NCBI GenBank assembly: GCA_021234155.1
Contig: JAJEKV010000083.1
Coordinates: forward strand, 250,001 to 314,000
Source: Isoetes taiwanensis
Taxonomy: Eukaryota; Streptophyta; Lycopodiopsida; Isoetales; Isoetaceae
DNA: 64,000 nt
Direction of reading: 5' to 3'
How positions within the stretch are numbered: the first letter of the stretch is position 1; every line of letters begins with the position of its first letter. The position numbers and the translations under genes were made by a program. Below the pieces are notes generated by a model, which saw only the letters and a list, made by a program, of their open reading frames with translations, did no database searches and was not told where the DNA came from. Below, in pieces: positions 37,060 to 47,074 of the stretch.

Positions 37060-37625
37060 AGCAATTTGCCGTGAGCAGAGGAGATTACAAAACTAACCAA
37101 AGATTGCAGAGGTCCCAAATTGGGCCACCAATTTGCAGAAAGCAGGAGATTACAAGAAGAGAGAAACCTCGAGGGTCCCAAATTGGGGCCCACCAATTTG
37201 CCGTGAGCAGAGGAGGTTACAAGAAGAGAGAGGCTGAGGGTCCCAAATTGGGCTCGCCCAATTTGCCGTGAGCAGAGGAGGTTACAAGAAGAGAGAGGTT
37301 GAGGGTCCCAAATTGGGGCCCGCCCAATTTGGCAGAAAGCAGGAGATTACAAGAAGAGAGAAGCCCGAGGGTCCCAAATTGGCCTCACCAATTTGCGAGA
37401 AAGCAGGAGGTTACAAGAAGAGAGAGGCTGAGGGTCCCAAATTGGGCCCCACCAATTTGCCGAAAGGCAGGAGGTTACAAGAAGAGAGAGGCTGAGGGTC
37501 CCAAATTGGGCCACCAATTTGTAGAGCAAGCAGAGGATTACAAGAAGAGAGAAGCTGAGGGTCCCAAATTGGGCCACCCAATTTACAAAGACATGAGGTT
37601 ACCTAGAAGAGAGACCTCCAAATGA
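37060..37625. repeat. ~65-bp tandem repeat array, about nine copies
   Basis: Each unit reads roughly GGGTCCCAAATTGGGC, then CCAATTTGC, then GCAGGAGGTTACAAGAAGAG and GAGGCTGA. Copies differ by small substitutions and 1-4 bp changes in the palindrome centre. Open frames across it, such as 37299-37625, encode repeated VPNWGPPNLAESR-type peptides and are by-products of the repeat, not evidence of a gene. Confidence 0.92.
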
Positions 37626-38929
37626 CTTATTTAAAGCAAAGAGCAGATAAATGGGCACCCCCTACCAATTTGCCCAAAGCCTTTGGGAGGTTAGAAAGCA
37701 AGAAGAAGGTTTAGAGCTTTGATAGATTTGGGCTCACCGATTTGCTGATCCAAGGGACTTATGAAGCCAAGAGGAGACAAATTGGGCGCCCTTCTGTGGT
37801 AATTAGAATGATCCAACGGGCCAAAGGGTTATTGGGTGCAGAGGAGACAACTTCTGAGGTACAAAGTGACAACCAAGCAGAGAGGTGCGCCATATGATTG
37901 GGTGGACTCCTTAAGGCTGCTGGCTTATCTCCCGCACTAATGTAAAGAACCGGGTTGAAGAAAAGAGCAAGACCTTTTCCTCCCTTCACGGGTCGACTTT
38001 CCATGAAAGCAAAGGGCACCGGAAGCTTGCAAACCGCTTGGAAGAAATCACTTTGAACACGACAGGCGCCTGGTAGCTTGGAGTAAGCGCTTGGAAGAAA
38101 TCAGTGTGAACACGATAGGGCTGGATGCTCAGGTCGGGCCGGTCAAGAAATCGATATGAACAGCTCAAAGAATGCCTAGGAATGCGAAAAAGGAATGGGC
38201 GGTTAAGTTTAACTGATGAGTGACAAGTGGCGGCCATGCAAAAGAGGACCCTAAAAAATAGACGTTTTTAAGTAAATATGGACCAAAGGACAGAACAATA
38301 AAAATAGACAGCTTTGCAATAAATGTGCCCGAAAAAGTAAATGCGCTTTTTTTAAATTGACATACACGTATTGAAATTTAAATTTTAAATTTTGAATTCT
38401 CACGGCCTTGCCTAATTTCAAATTTATAGTACGGTCCGCCTGGTACATTTTCAATTTAAAATTAGGGCCCCACCAATATTTGATTTACGTCCCGCCTGCA
38501 TTTGAATTTGAATTTGAATATATATTGAACTATGGTGGGAGAATTGATTTTTGAAATACTCTCGAGGAAGCGAGCTGGCTAAGCCATTTCGTTCTCTCAC
38601 ATTCTTGGGCAAAACTTCTTCAAATGGATGGCGTATGCGATTCACCAAAGGTAGGTTTCTTTCGGTATATACGTTCATTCTTTGCCTGGATTGGTATAGA
38701 ACATTATTGATGATAAGATTCGACAGATAAAAAGATAATTTTGAGAGATGTATGTTCGGTCCCCTCTATATTCTATCTCGGGTAGCATGGAAGCAGGGCC
38801 AAATGGGTGCCAAATGGGCGGATAGACCTCCTGAATATGTATCATTCCTGGGTGCCTGCCTTAGAAAGAGTGGCTATGTTTCATTTATGTATAGCACCTC
38901 AAGATTACTAGACCAGGGAGCCAGGTTTT

Positions 38930-39600
38930 AGCAGCTAAGAAGCACTGCAACAGGGAGGAAATTGGGCGGATGTTCAATTTCAACTCCTCAAAGTTACTAG
39001 ACAGTGGAGCAAATTGGGCCCAATTTCAAAGAGCCTAAGAAACATCAAGCATCAGGAGGAAATTGGGGCCGCCCAATTTCAACTCCTCAAAGTTGAAAAT
39101 ATCTGAGCAAATTGGGCCGCCCAATTTCAAAGCAGCCTAAGAAACATCGCAGAATGGGGTGGAAATAGGGCGGTGCCCAATTTCAACTCCTCAAAGTTAC
39201 TATACTGTGGAGCAAATTGGGCGGGCCCAATTTCAGCCTAAAACATCTGCATCAGGTGGAAATTGGGCGGTCGCCCAATTTCAACTTCTCGGGTTACTAG
39301 AGGTGGAGCAAAATGGGCCGCCAATTTGAGCAAAGAATGGGGAGGAAATAGGGCGGGTGCCCAATTTCACCTTTCCAATTTACGTAACAACAGCTAAGTT
39401 ACTTGACCGCCTAAGAAACATCGCAGAAGGGGAGGAAATTGGGCTACGCCTAATTTCAACTCCTCGGGTTACTAGATTGTGGAGCAAATTGGGCCAGCCC
39501 AATTTGAGCAAAGAATGGAGGAAATAGGGCGGGTGCCCAATTTCACCTTTCCAATTTACTTAACAACAGGGAGAAAATTGGGCTACCACTAATTTCACCA
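38930..39600. repeat. Tandem array of ~90-120 bp units with AAATTGGGC palindromes
   Basis: About six units share GGAGGAAATTGGGC, AATTTCAACTCCTC, AAGTTACTAGA, GTGGAGCAAATTGGGC and CCTAAGAAACATC. Every unit holds two palindromes. The array lies directly upstream of the plus-strand transposase relic, so it may be its promoter or a transposase-binding region. Confidence 0.88.
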
Positions 39601-39649
39601 TCTAAGGAGCATGTGTCAGAACTTTGCTCTTGAACCGATTGATTTTTTT

Positions 39650-42600
39650 TTTGGTGCAGGAGGTGTACCTATTCAAAGATGGTCGGGCGGTTGGCAAAGG
39701 GACCATGGGAGCTAGGGGAGAGATGCCACTTTAAAGACATCCCTGATGGACTTGTGGAGTGTGGGTGTTCTATTTTGTGGTTTGAGGGGCATCATGTTCT
39801 CTTGGCCTACCTCAAGCAAGTACCTTAGGTGAGGCATTGGGTTCCTTCATTCTCCGGAGGGAAAGTGATGTTCATGACTCCGATGTCGTGGACGCGCCGC
39901 GGCATCAAAAAGACAATGAGGGGAAGCAACAGAGACACCATGTCGCTAACTAGGTACACACTCACCGAGAGACCTGGACCGCAAATTTATCACTCTTGTG
40001 CCGCCATCCCCGCAAATGAAGGGATTTATATCCTTCATCGGGTCCGCACGATGCAAAGATGTGACCGTTCTTGGGTATGAAGACCGTAGGGGTGTCTGTT
40101 ATCAAGGCTTTCCCCTCCGACAGAGGTGAACTTCCTGTCCCAAGATGTTTGACAATACCTAAAGCGGGCATGCTTTTGAGGTGGAATAATGATCTAGTTA
40201 GGGTTTGTGGGGTGAAGGTGTCGAAATTCGGAAATTTTAAGTGGAACAAAGATGATACTCTGACGCCGAGCGTGGCAGTTTCTGGAGATTGAAGCATCCG
40301 CAAAGCACGAGAAGCGTAAATACACCTTCCATTCTCGCCGGCCAAAGAAAGCATCAAAGCCTCCAAAGATAGATCGGCTAACAACCAATGAAGCCATCTT
40401 GAGGTATAGGAAGACCATGTGTTGCAAAACAGAGATGTTGTGAGAAATTCAAGAGGGATCAAGCTATAAACATGCGAAAAGGATTTCTTTGCCATGAAAT
40501 CGAAAGTGACAGGACCACTTTTGTGTATGACATGTTAGGCAACAATATGAAGGGTAGAAGGGTTCATCGACTAGTCTTGCAAGGCATCGATTTGTCCGTG
40601 GAGAGGGCTTGGTACCTTGGTCTTGGGATTTCAAAGTCTGTGGGTATCCGGGAAGTGGAAGGAAGGAATTCGCTCCGTGCTTTCGAAAGGCCGAAAGCAT
40701 GGCAATTCGTGCACTATGAAAGCACGCGGCGCCACCTTGGCCTCAGAGGTCGCTTTTTTCCATGTTTGTGAAGGAAAATTGTGAGTCTTTACCTCACCGT
40801 GAAAGGGGAGGAATGATGATGGGATTCGAGAAAACGGAGGAAGTTGCCCGCTATGTTTACTTAAGACATGCATTCTCGAAGAGGTCAACGCCGAAGTGAT
40901 GGCTCTCACGGGCAAGAAGGTATCTCCGCTGTGATTTCATAGGACGTGGAGACGTAGCTTCAAGGACGCCAAGATTGCTAAGAAGAATGCATTCTCCAAG
41001 TGTGACACTTGCGAAGTTATCCGCATCGGTCGCCAAGACCAAGGATGAGGCCGAGAGGAGAATATTGCATGATCGAGAAGGGCACATAGACTAGAGCAAG
41101 AATCATGTCGCACTCCAAGATCGGGTCATGGAGATGTTATCCCACAGGCATCCTCGAGACTTTGTATGTATCATTCACGACAAAATGGATCAGGCAAAGA
41201 CTATGATTCCAAAGTTGTTCGATTCGCGTGAAGTCCCTTTGGAGACTAGATAAGCTAAAGACTTCATTGACAGTGCACTTACCCACCGGCCATGGGAGAG
41301 GGTGCTATGGAAATTTTGCTTTGGATCTGTGGGTGGGGCGACTCCAACTTCCATGTAGGTTCTTTGAATAGTATTTTGAAAAGGTTGGAGATGCCTAATG
41401 AGTTTGAGGGAGGCCATCTTGCACCGCATCGCTCGATCCATCAGTCCCAGATTGGGCCAGGGCCTTACGTGACACCACTGCGCTAGCGTCCAAGTTGTCA
41501 TTTATGGGAAGAGCATCCCCGTTGCCATCCCTCAACCTGAGGGACCCTCATTGAAGCGTCTCCCTCGCAAATTGCTGTTGCAACTAGACAATGCATCCGG
41601 ACAAAACAAAAATAGGTATGTATTCTCGTATCTTTCATACCTTGTATATCTGGGTGTTTTCGAGGAGATTGAGTTAGGGTTTATGATGCCTGGCCATACA
41701 CATGACGATATAGATGCTATGTTTGGAAATTTTTCATCTACCTTGAAGAAAGCCGAAGTGCTAACCATGCCCGAGTTGTTGTATGAATTTCATACGTGCA
41801 ATCTCAACACGCCAGTGCCATATGTTGTTCATAAGGTTCCAGATTGGAAAGGTTTCATAGAAGGGTATATCCCTGATGGGGAAGATAGATTGACAGGTCA
41901 CACTGAGCCTCTGACCTTTTTGTTTGCTATGAATGGTGGATGGGCCCGTCATGTACCATAAGGCTCGCCCCACGCTCGTGGATTGGCTACCGGTGGAATA
42001 AGAATGTGGAAAGAAGGAGAGGATGGAAAACCCCTAATGCCATCGGAAACCGAAGATGCTAGCACCTAAGAGCTCGGTGAAAGACATTGATCAGCTCAAA
42101 CAAGATCCATAAGCATATCCTCCATTGGGTCGCATGCTCGATTTAACAAGAAGGGCACACCGTAGACGGCCAAATATACAAAGACAATTTACGGGCGACA
42201 ATTGAATATTGGATGGGACTCTTGGAGCATCCGAAAGTAACATCACCAACGTGGAAGGTCCCACGAGGACTTTTGGCCGCGCAAGACTAGGCAAGATAGA
42301 CTTGACGCACTCGATGTGGTGGGGCGTGGTGGAGCCAATTGCAACCATCACTCCCCGCTTATGTTGGTCCATTGAAGGATAAGCCCGCGTGCGTAATTCA
42401 ATCCTTTCAAGGATTTGAAGAAGGGCATGTTTGTATTGGCGCCACCGATGATGTCTTGTGCCCAACATGGCTAGGGTATGCTACGTAAGAACCCCAAATG
42501 GATGATAAGAAAGACAACTTGAGACTATCCGTGTCACTTGGGGGCTCGTCCTGTTAGGGAACCGGTGTTCCCTACCAACTATGTCAATTGTTGGAAGAAG

Positions 42601-42810
42601 AGATGGAGGCCGACCTTTGCTAGTGACCGCATTGAGATAGAGAGTATCGACCACGCTTTGGAGTCCTTGAATAAGAAGAAGCTACCAAACACCGCCAAGA
42701 TTCCCACACTTGTTGCGAAGCATATGCGCGACTTGCGGGGATGTATGTTAGTGTTATCGAAGCGTCTCTTTTATAAAAAGTCCACAATTCAAGGTATTGT
42801 CCATATTTGA
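39650..42810 (+). pseudogene. DUF7869-like DDE transposase, frame-broken
   Basis: Open plus-strand segments follow one another with frame breaks. 40472-40771 contains RAWYLGLGISKSVGIREVEG, like the VC..xF..LGIS.xx motif that precedes the catalytic core in these proteins. 41152-41230 reads PRDFVCIIHDKMDQAKTMIP, with a likely first catalytic Asp. 41551-41961 reads LLLQLDNASGQNKNRYVFSY, then GFMMPGHTHDDIDAMFG, with a second Asp and the GHTHxDxD signature. 42538-42810 is a basic C-terminal piece. The motif set matches, from memory, eukaryotic DUF7869 proteins, thought to be transposase-like. Stops (for example near 41250) separate segments lying in the same frame, so the gene is dead here. Confidence 0.65.
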
Positions 42811-42825
42811 TGAAACTGTGCTTAA

Positions 42826-43278
42826 TTGTGTAATTTTTTGTTTGTGTCTATTATCCCTGTCTCATATTATGTGGTGTCTGTCTTACATTTTTGTGGATCT
42901 GTTATCCCTGACAGTATCAGTTTGGCCAACCACTCTTATGGAGTAATCAAGGCAGGGCGTAATCCAGCTGTTTATAAGAAAGACGGACAGATAGTGCATG
43001 TAGAAGGTGAATTTTATAATTCATTTTATCCTTTTGTTTGGATGTTACATCTTGTGGAATTATTCCTTCTGTTACAGGTGACAAGATTTTTGCATCGGCA
43101 ATACCATTTGGGGTTCCCAACAATACCATTTGGGGTTCCCAACTTACTGTCTTTTGCTCTGGAAAGACTACCAAATCGTGACTCTCTGGTCTCAAATATA
43201 AATATAAGTCTTTTAGCCTACCTGAGAAAGCTAAATCGTTCCAAACTAGAGTTTGCTTGGTCCAATTGGCTTTCTTGA
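42826..43278 (+). other. Unrecognised open frame at right edge of large element
   Basis: A frame of 150 codons contains a hydrophobic start and YGVIKAGRNPAVYKKDGQIV. Near its end lies a 22-bp tandem pair, CAATACCATTTGGGGTTCCC, at about 43098-43143. No family is recognised. It could be a 3' continuation of the transposase relic or a chance ORF. Confidence 0.2.
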
Positions 43279-43365
43279 AAACCAGAGGTTTCTACATAAG
43301 CCAATTTAACATGCTTTAATATGTGCTATGCATTATACCCCACTAGATGTACAATCATATAGAAC

Positions 43366-43382
43366 GCCCACCGAAGGTGGGC
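43366..43382 (+). mobile_element. Helitron-like 3' hairpin (decayed)
   Basis: A perfect 7-bp-stem hairpin GCCCACCGAAGGTGGGC is followed by AATTTCCTATAC. Its geometry matches the better candidate at 44048, but the expected CTRR end is replaced by CTAT. No 5' TC terminus was located. Confidence 0.3.
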
Positions 43383-44870
43383 AATTTCCTATACATATAT
43401 TGTGTTCCCTTTAACTACTGCAATTGAAACCAACTTCAATTCTTCAGTTCTACTTAAAAAATTGCTCATCTTTAAAAAGAGATAATCACCTTATATTTCT
43501 CATAAGAGTTATTCATGATCCATATATTGTATGCGTACCTTGAATTAGGCAAGCCCGCTCATATTCCATGATATTCAATTACTTTACTATGAATAAAAAA
43601 CAAGCATGGACCTTTAATATCAAAAGAACCATAAAAACACAAACAGGGATAAACTTAATATATTGTTAACCCCAACACGTGTGTGAAATAAGGGAGACAG
43701 ATGTGGACTTGCTTGCGGCATGATAGGTGCCAAATTTGAGCCCTCATATCATTTATACTACGAATTGAAATAAGGGGCAGATATGCACTTCCTGTATGAC
43801 AAGACCATCTTTAACACCAAAGAGTGAAGCCACACTGAAGATCAACAACAAGGTTTTCCAAGGGTTACGGGGATCGTGCTGTTCTACTCAAAGCTTCTCA
43901 AAGATATATCGATCTAACACTATCTAATATGAAGGAGCTAGGTTTTTTTTTTAATGTTGATAAGTCGTTGAAAAGTTCTGTAAACTTGGATTATTACTGC
44001 ATGCTTCGCTCATTGCATCCCAAAACATTTACAACCTCTCAACTTATGCCCAGCAACGCTGGGCACCATTACTAGTAGAACAATTACAGGTTTGAATCTT
44101 GGCTGTAAAAGGGCCGTCTTGACTTTTATGCTGAAGAATCTACTGTACAAACCCGACATTTCACTGCACGTTAGAAATCAAACAACAACAGAAACTTACA
44201 GAAATTCATGCACCACTGTTATATCGGTCCAAGCTGCAGCACATCCCTAATTCTCGACAGCCAAGAGAAGACATGAGCATCTTATCCCTCCCCTGAAATC
44301 TCTGCAAATCCAGGGCAAAACTGAAGGGCTCCCATTTCAATCGGCATGAAGATAAGCCGCATGCGTCGTGTGTGACTGCCTACTCCACGACATTCGAATC
44401 CGGACCACTACACAATGCACAAGAAAACGAACGTAAGCCAAAAAAATTGAAAATAGAAGGAAAATCATACAGAGATTAAGGAACATGGACAATACAGAAC
44501 AAATTTTGGAGACTTTATAATCATGCAATTCTTATTCATAATAAGTAGTATGGAAAACATGCAAATCTGAGTATAATAGTATAATAGTATGCAACACAGC
44601 GGCTTCATATATGTGAAGCGATCGTTACATTATAGTGCACAAGCTAGAGAGGGTAGAGAGGCTAGAGAGGGCAGTAAGGAAAGTGCAGATGCCCTCAAAC
44701 ATGTAGCGCCGGGAGTGGCCAGAATATGGCACTATATCTCGGGAGTGGCCAGAAGATGATGGCCCCGTAGCCTGGGGCTGGGAGTGGCCAGAAGATGATG
44801 CCTTGGTGTGTAACAGTGGCTGTTGAGGCGTCCTATGACACCGATCACACCACCCAACAATCCTACCACA
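43383..44870. other. Intergenic DNA around Helitron-like ends
   Basis: No gene was seen. Three copies of GGGAGTGGCCAGAA(G/T)ATG lie at about 44709-44800. A purine run GCTAGAGAGGGTAGAGAGGC sits at about 44643-44662. Confidence 0.45.
44048..44076 (+). mobile_element. Helitron-like 3' terminus
   Basis: The hairpin GCCCAGCAACGCTGGGC (7-bp stem, 44048-44064) is followed 7 nt later by CTAG and then T (44072-44076). This is the hairpin-CTRR|T arrangement at Helitron 3' ends. The 5' end and a Rep/helicase gene were not found, so it would be a non-autonomous or truncated copy. Confidence 0.45.
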
Positions 44871-45248
44871 CTAACCACACCCAATCATCTTATACCCATG
44901 ATCACAGCGTGGTAGTAGGACATCGAACAAAATATACTTGCACTTCTTGCAAAATTTTTCCTTCTCCATAACGTACAAGAGTGTAATACATCCCCAAAAA
45001 TCCATCCTCCCTTTCCCATAGCTCAAAATTTCAAAGTAGCTCAAAATTTGATCTCTCAAAATTTGATATCTCTCCTCCTTCTGTGTCACATTGCAGTAGA
45101 CATCAGCTCGAGTAATTCGCTCATCACCGTTCGTATCCAAGCGCGCAAATAGATCGTTGACTGCGTCCCTCTGTTTTGTTGAAAGCTGCTTGTAGAACTG
45201 TTCCCCCCTTTTGTGAAGCGCATCTACTTTTTCTTTTTGGCTTGCCAT
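44871..45248 (-). CDS. EF-hand protein with C-terminal cysteine cluster, 125 aa
   Basis: A single-exon frame starts MASQKEKVDALHKRGEQFYK. It holds one clear EF-hand loop, DTNGDERITRADV (residues about 39-51), with ligands at positions 1, 3, 5 and 12 replaced only partly (the last ligand is Asp rather than Glu). A segment RMDFWGCITLLYVMEKEKFC then leads to CKKC and two further cysteines. This order matches a small plant EF-hand family in which a degenerate second EF region is followed by a CxxC...CxxC zinc-like tail. Only part of that tail is present, so the protein may be slightly short at the C-terminus. A TATA-like CCATAAATAG lies about 40 bp upstream of the ATG (45289-45298). It would bind calcium in the cytosol or nucleus; partners are unknown. 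A recent pseudogene copy is possible. Confidence 0.6.
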   Translation of the reverse strand: MASQKEKVDALHKRGEQFYKQLSTKQRDAVNDLFARLDTNGDERITRADVYCNVTQKEERYQILRDQILSYFEILSYGKGRMDFWGCITLLYVMEKEKFCKKCKYILFDVLLPRCDHGYKMIGCG

Positions 45249-45298
45249 CTTGCCTCCGCTTATGAGAAAAGTATGCCATTGTGCAATGCTATTTATGG

Positions 45299-45760
45299 AG
45301 GCTTGGCTATTCTTTTCCTTATTTTCTCACTTTGGCTTGAGTAATTCCAATCGTGAAGATGAAGTGGGTTTTGTGTGGTGGTTGTCAAGTGCCGTACTTT
45401 TTGCTGTTGGCGTTTGTTGAAGGTGCTTTCGCTTTTTGGTTTTGTTCCCATCCCAACCAACTTCAAAAGACCAGACTTTAAAGTTTTTAAAGACCAGACT
45501 TTAAAGTCTGCGGAACAGACGAAATCTTCAACAGACCAGTTTCGTAGTCTCCCAACCAAGACCAGTTCCATAGTCTTCCAACCAGTGAGATGCATAGAAA
45601 TGGGTCCCAGTGAGATGCATAGTCTTCCCAACTAATGAAATGAGTTGCCCAATTATTTGGCCATGCAAAGTAGACACCCGACACAGATTTGGAATTGAAA
45701 TCCAAACTAGGCCCCGCACAGATTTGGAATTGAAATCTGCTTGAATGGCATTGAAACTTC
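45299..45760. repeat. Degenerate short direct repeats upstream of EF-hand gene
   Basis: The phrases GACCAGACTTTAAAGT, CAGTGAGATGCATAG, AACCAAGACCAGTT, AGTCTTCCAACCA and GCACAGATTTGGAATTGAAA each occur two or more times between 45470 and 45745. ORFs on both strands through this zone are products of the repetition. No gene is supported. Confidence 0.6.
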
Positions 45761-46025
45761 CTCAAAGACCAGAGAATATACAAGACGTAGAATTCCATAT
45801 GTGGACCTGAGTCTTGTTCTTCCAATTTGATTGTTTTGTATCCACACATATACATCAATGTCCGAAACACTTAAATCTGCTTCTAGAGACGTTTTCATAG
45901 CAGTTCTAAGCACGTCAATCTCTAACCTCATTTTCGTCTCCAGTTTTTGCTGTCTTACTTGTGAGAATAACCTCTGCCAAATATTCTGATCCTATCTCTT
46001 ATCTCTTATTATCCCGTGTGTCTTC

Positions 46026-46209
46026 TAGATTGGGTGGCTAGGATTCAATTATACCACGTGGCATTATCGTGACCTTTCTTCTGTTTCCTTAATCCCGTCA
46101 TGTCTTCAATGGGGACCTAGATTGGGTGGCTAGGATTCAATTACGCCACGTGGCATTATCGTGCCCTTTCTTCTGTCTCCTTCTCATTTTCTCTTTCTGT
46201 GTCTGCACG
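46026..46209 (+). promoter_or_regulatory. 92-bp tandem duplication carrying two G-boxes
   Basis: TAGATTGGGTGGCTAGGATT occurs at 46026 and 46118. Each copy continues to CCACGTGGCATTATCGTG, which contains the plant G-box core CACGTG (near 46056 and 46148), and then CCTTTCTTCTGT. Duplicated G-boxes suggest a bZIP/bHLH-bound promoter. The first downstream frame (46126-46350, 74 codons) starts with a hydrophobic, signal-like stretch (FFCLLLIFSFCVCTLSLASQ) but has no recognised domain and overlaps the second copy. Confidence 0.4.
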
Positions 46210-46421
46210 CTGTCCTTGGCATCGCAGCTGAATAGAACCGTGGTTGCTACTCAGGTCTCCGATTTGAAGAACTGTGGTCACTGCAGGCATTTTGAGCAAG
46301 CATGGCTTGCATCTAAAGGAAGTCCGGGCCAGAACAGGGTTTTTCCATAGGCCACGGTTGAAGGCAGGGTCCTAACCAGAGCTCGCATATTACCATATGG
46401 TAATCCATGGCTCCGCTTTGG

Positions 46422-46502
46422 CTGGGCAACCATCTGGGGTTTTGCCAGAAGAGCAACCATCTGGGGTTTTGCCTAGAAGAGCAACCATCTGGGGTTTTTC
46501 CA
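46422..46502. repeat. ~28-30-bp repeat, three copies
   Basis: GCAACCATCTGGGGTTTTGCC with a short AGAAGA linker is repeated three times in tandem. No gene assignment. Confidence 0.85.
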
Positions 46503-47074
46503 GAGGGGTTGAAGCCATTGTGCCAGAGCTTTTGAATCGCATCTAGCTTTGCTTCTCAATTGGAGCCCTCCAAGTTCCGGTACATATTCCACAAAGACAG
46601 CGATGGGAACGCTATTGTTCGCCAGTTGGTGAGAATGCTATGCCAGAACCAGCGTAGCTGGGCTATCAAAGCTCTCTGCTAATCCTTCCTTGATTCGCTC
46701 ATTTTACTCAGGTTAGTTCATTTTTTCTTTAACTGGTAGAAGTTTCTAGGCCTAAAGGCTCCTTTTCATATTTGTGTATGATTTGAGATCAAACATATAT
46801 ATTCTGTGAAGATTGCAATATATTGATTTTGAACTTTTATTAGATGGGTTTGCAATACACTCCAGTCTCTGCCAGAAATAATTGCAAAGATTCCTAGCTT
46901 TTAATAAATATACATTTTGTTGGTACATTGTGTTCTTTTGTTGGTACATTAGGGGTGGCCACATGCAATATTTCAGGGCCCTCCCCTCCGTATATGAATT
47001 TGATACGAGAGGGGGTACGAGAGAGGGAAAGAGCGGCAAGAACAGCTGCGGAAGGGAAGAAAACAGATTGATCA

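Larger units (their letters stand above)
31390..39600. repeat. Dispersed palindrome family AAATTGGGC(N)GCCCAATTT
   Basis: Perfect and decayed copies of AAATTGGGCGCCCGCCCAAT and variants occur at 31395, 31480, 32625 and 32690, in a cluster at 34890-35340 (about seven copies), in the tandem array at 37060-37625 and in the array at 38930-39600. Variants have GGGCC, GGGCGG or GGGGCC centres. The A/T arms are better conserved than the centre, as expected if the arms bind a protein or if the hairpin matters. Confidence 0.85.
30800..43300. mobile_element. Large decayed DNA element with GHTH-type transposase and palindromic repeats
   Basis: This block is GC-richer than its flanks. It carries a plus-strand transposase pseudogene (39.65-42.81 kb), a divergently oriented minus-strand gene relic (about 36.58-32.15 kb), and many copies of AAATTGGGC...GCCCAATTT between and within them. 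Two-gene organisation plus repeated short binding-site-like palindromes is how large plant DNA transposons such as CACTA are built, but the transposase here is of a different family. Both genes have many frame breaks. Edges are estimated from composition and repeat content; terminal repeats were not identified, so it may be several nested elements. Confidence 0.55.

Noticed and set aside
37299-37625. 108-codon open frame with repeated proline- and arginine-rich peptides
   Set aside because: It is the translation of the ~65-bp tandem array; other frames and the opposite strand are open in the same way.
34890-39600. CRISPR array
   Set aside because: Repeats and spacers are both repeated, units are palindromic and tandem, no cas genes exist and the DNA is plant nuclear.
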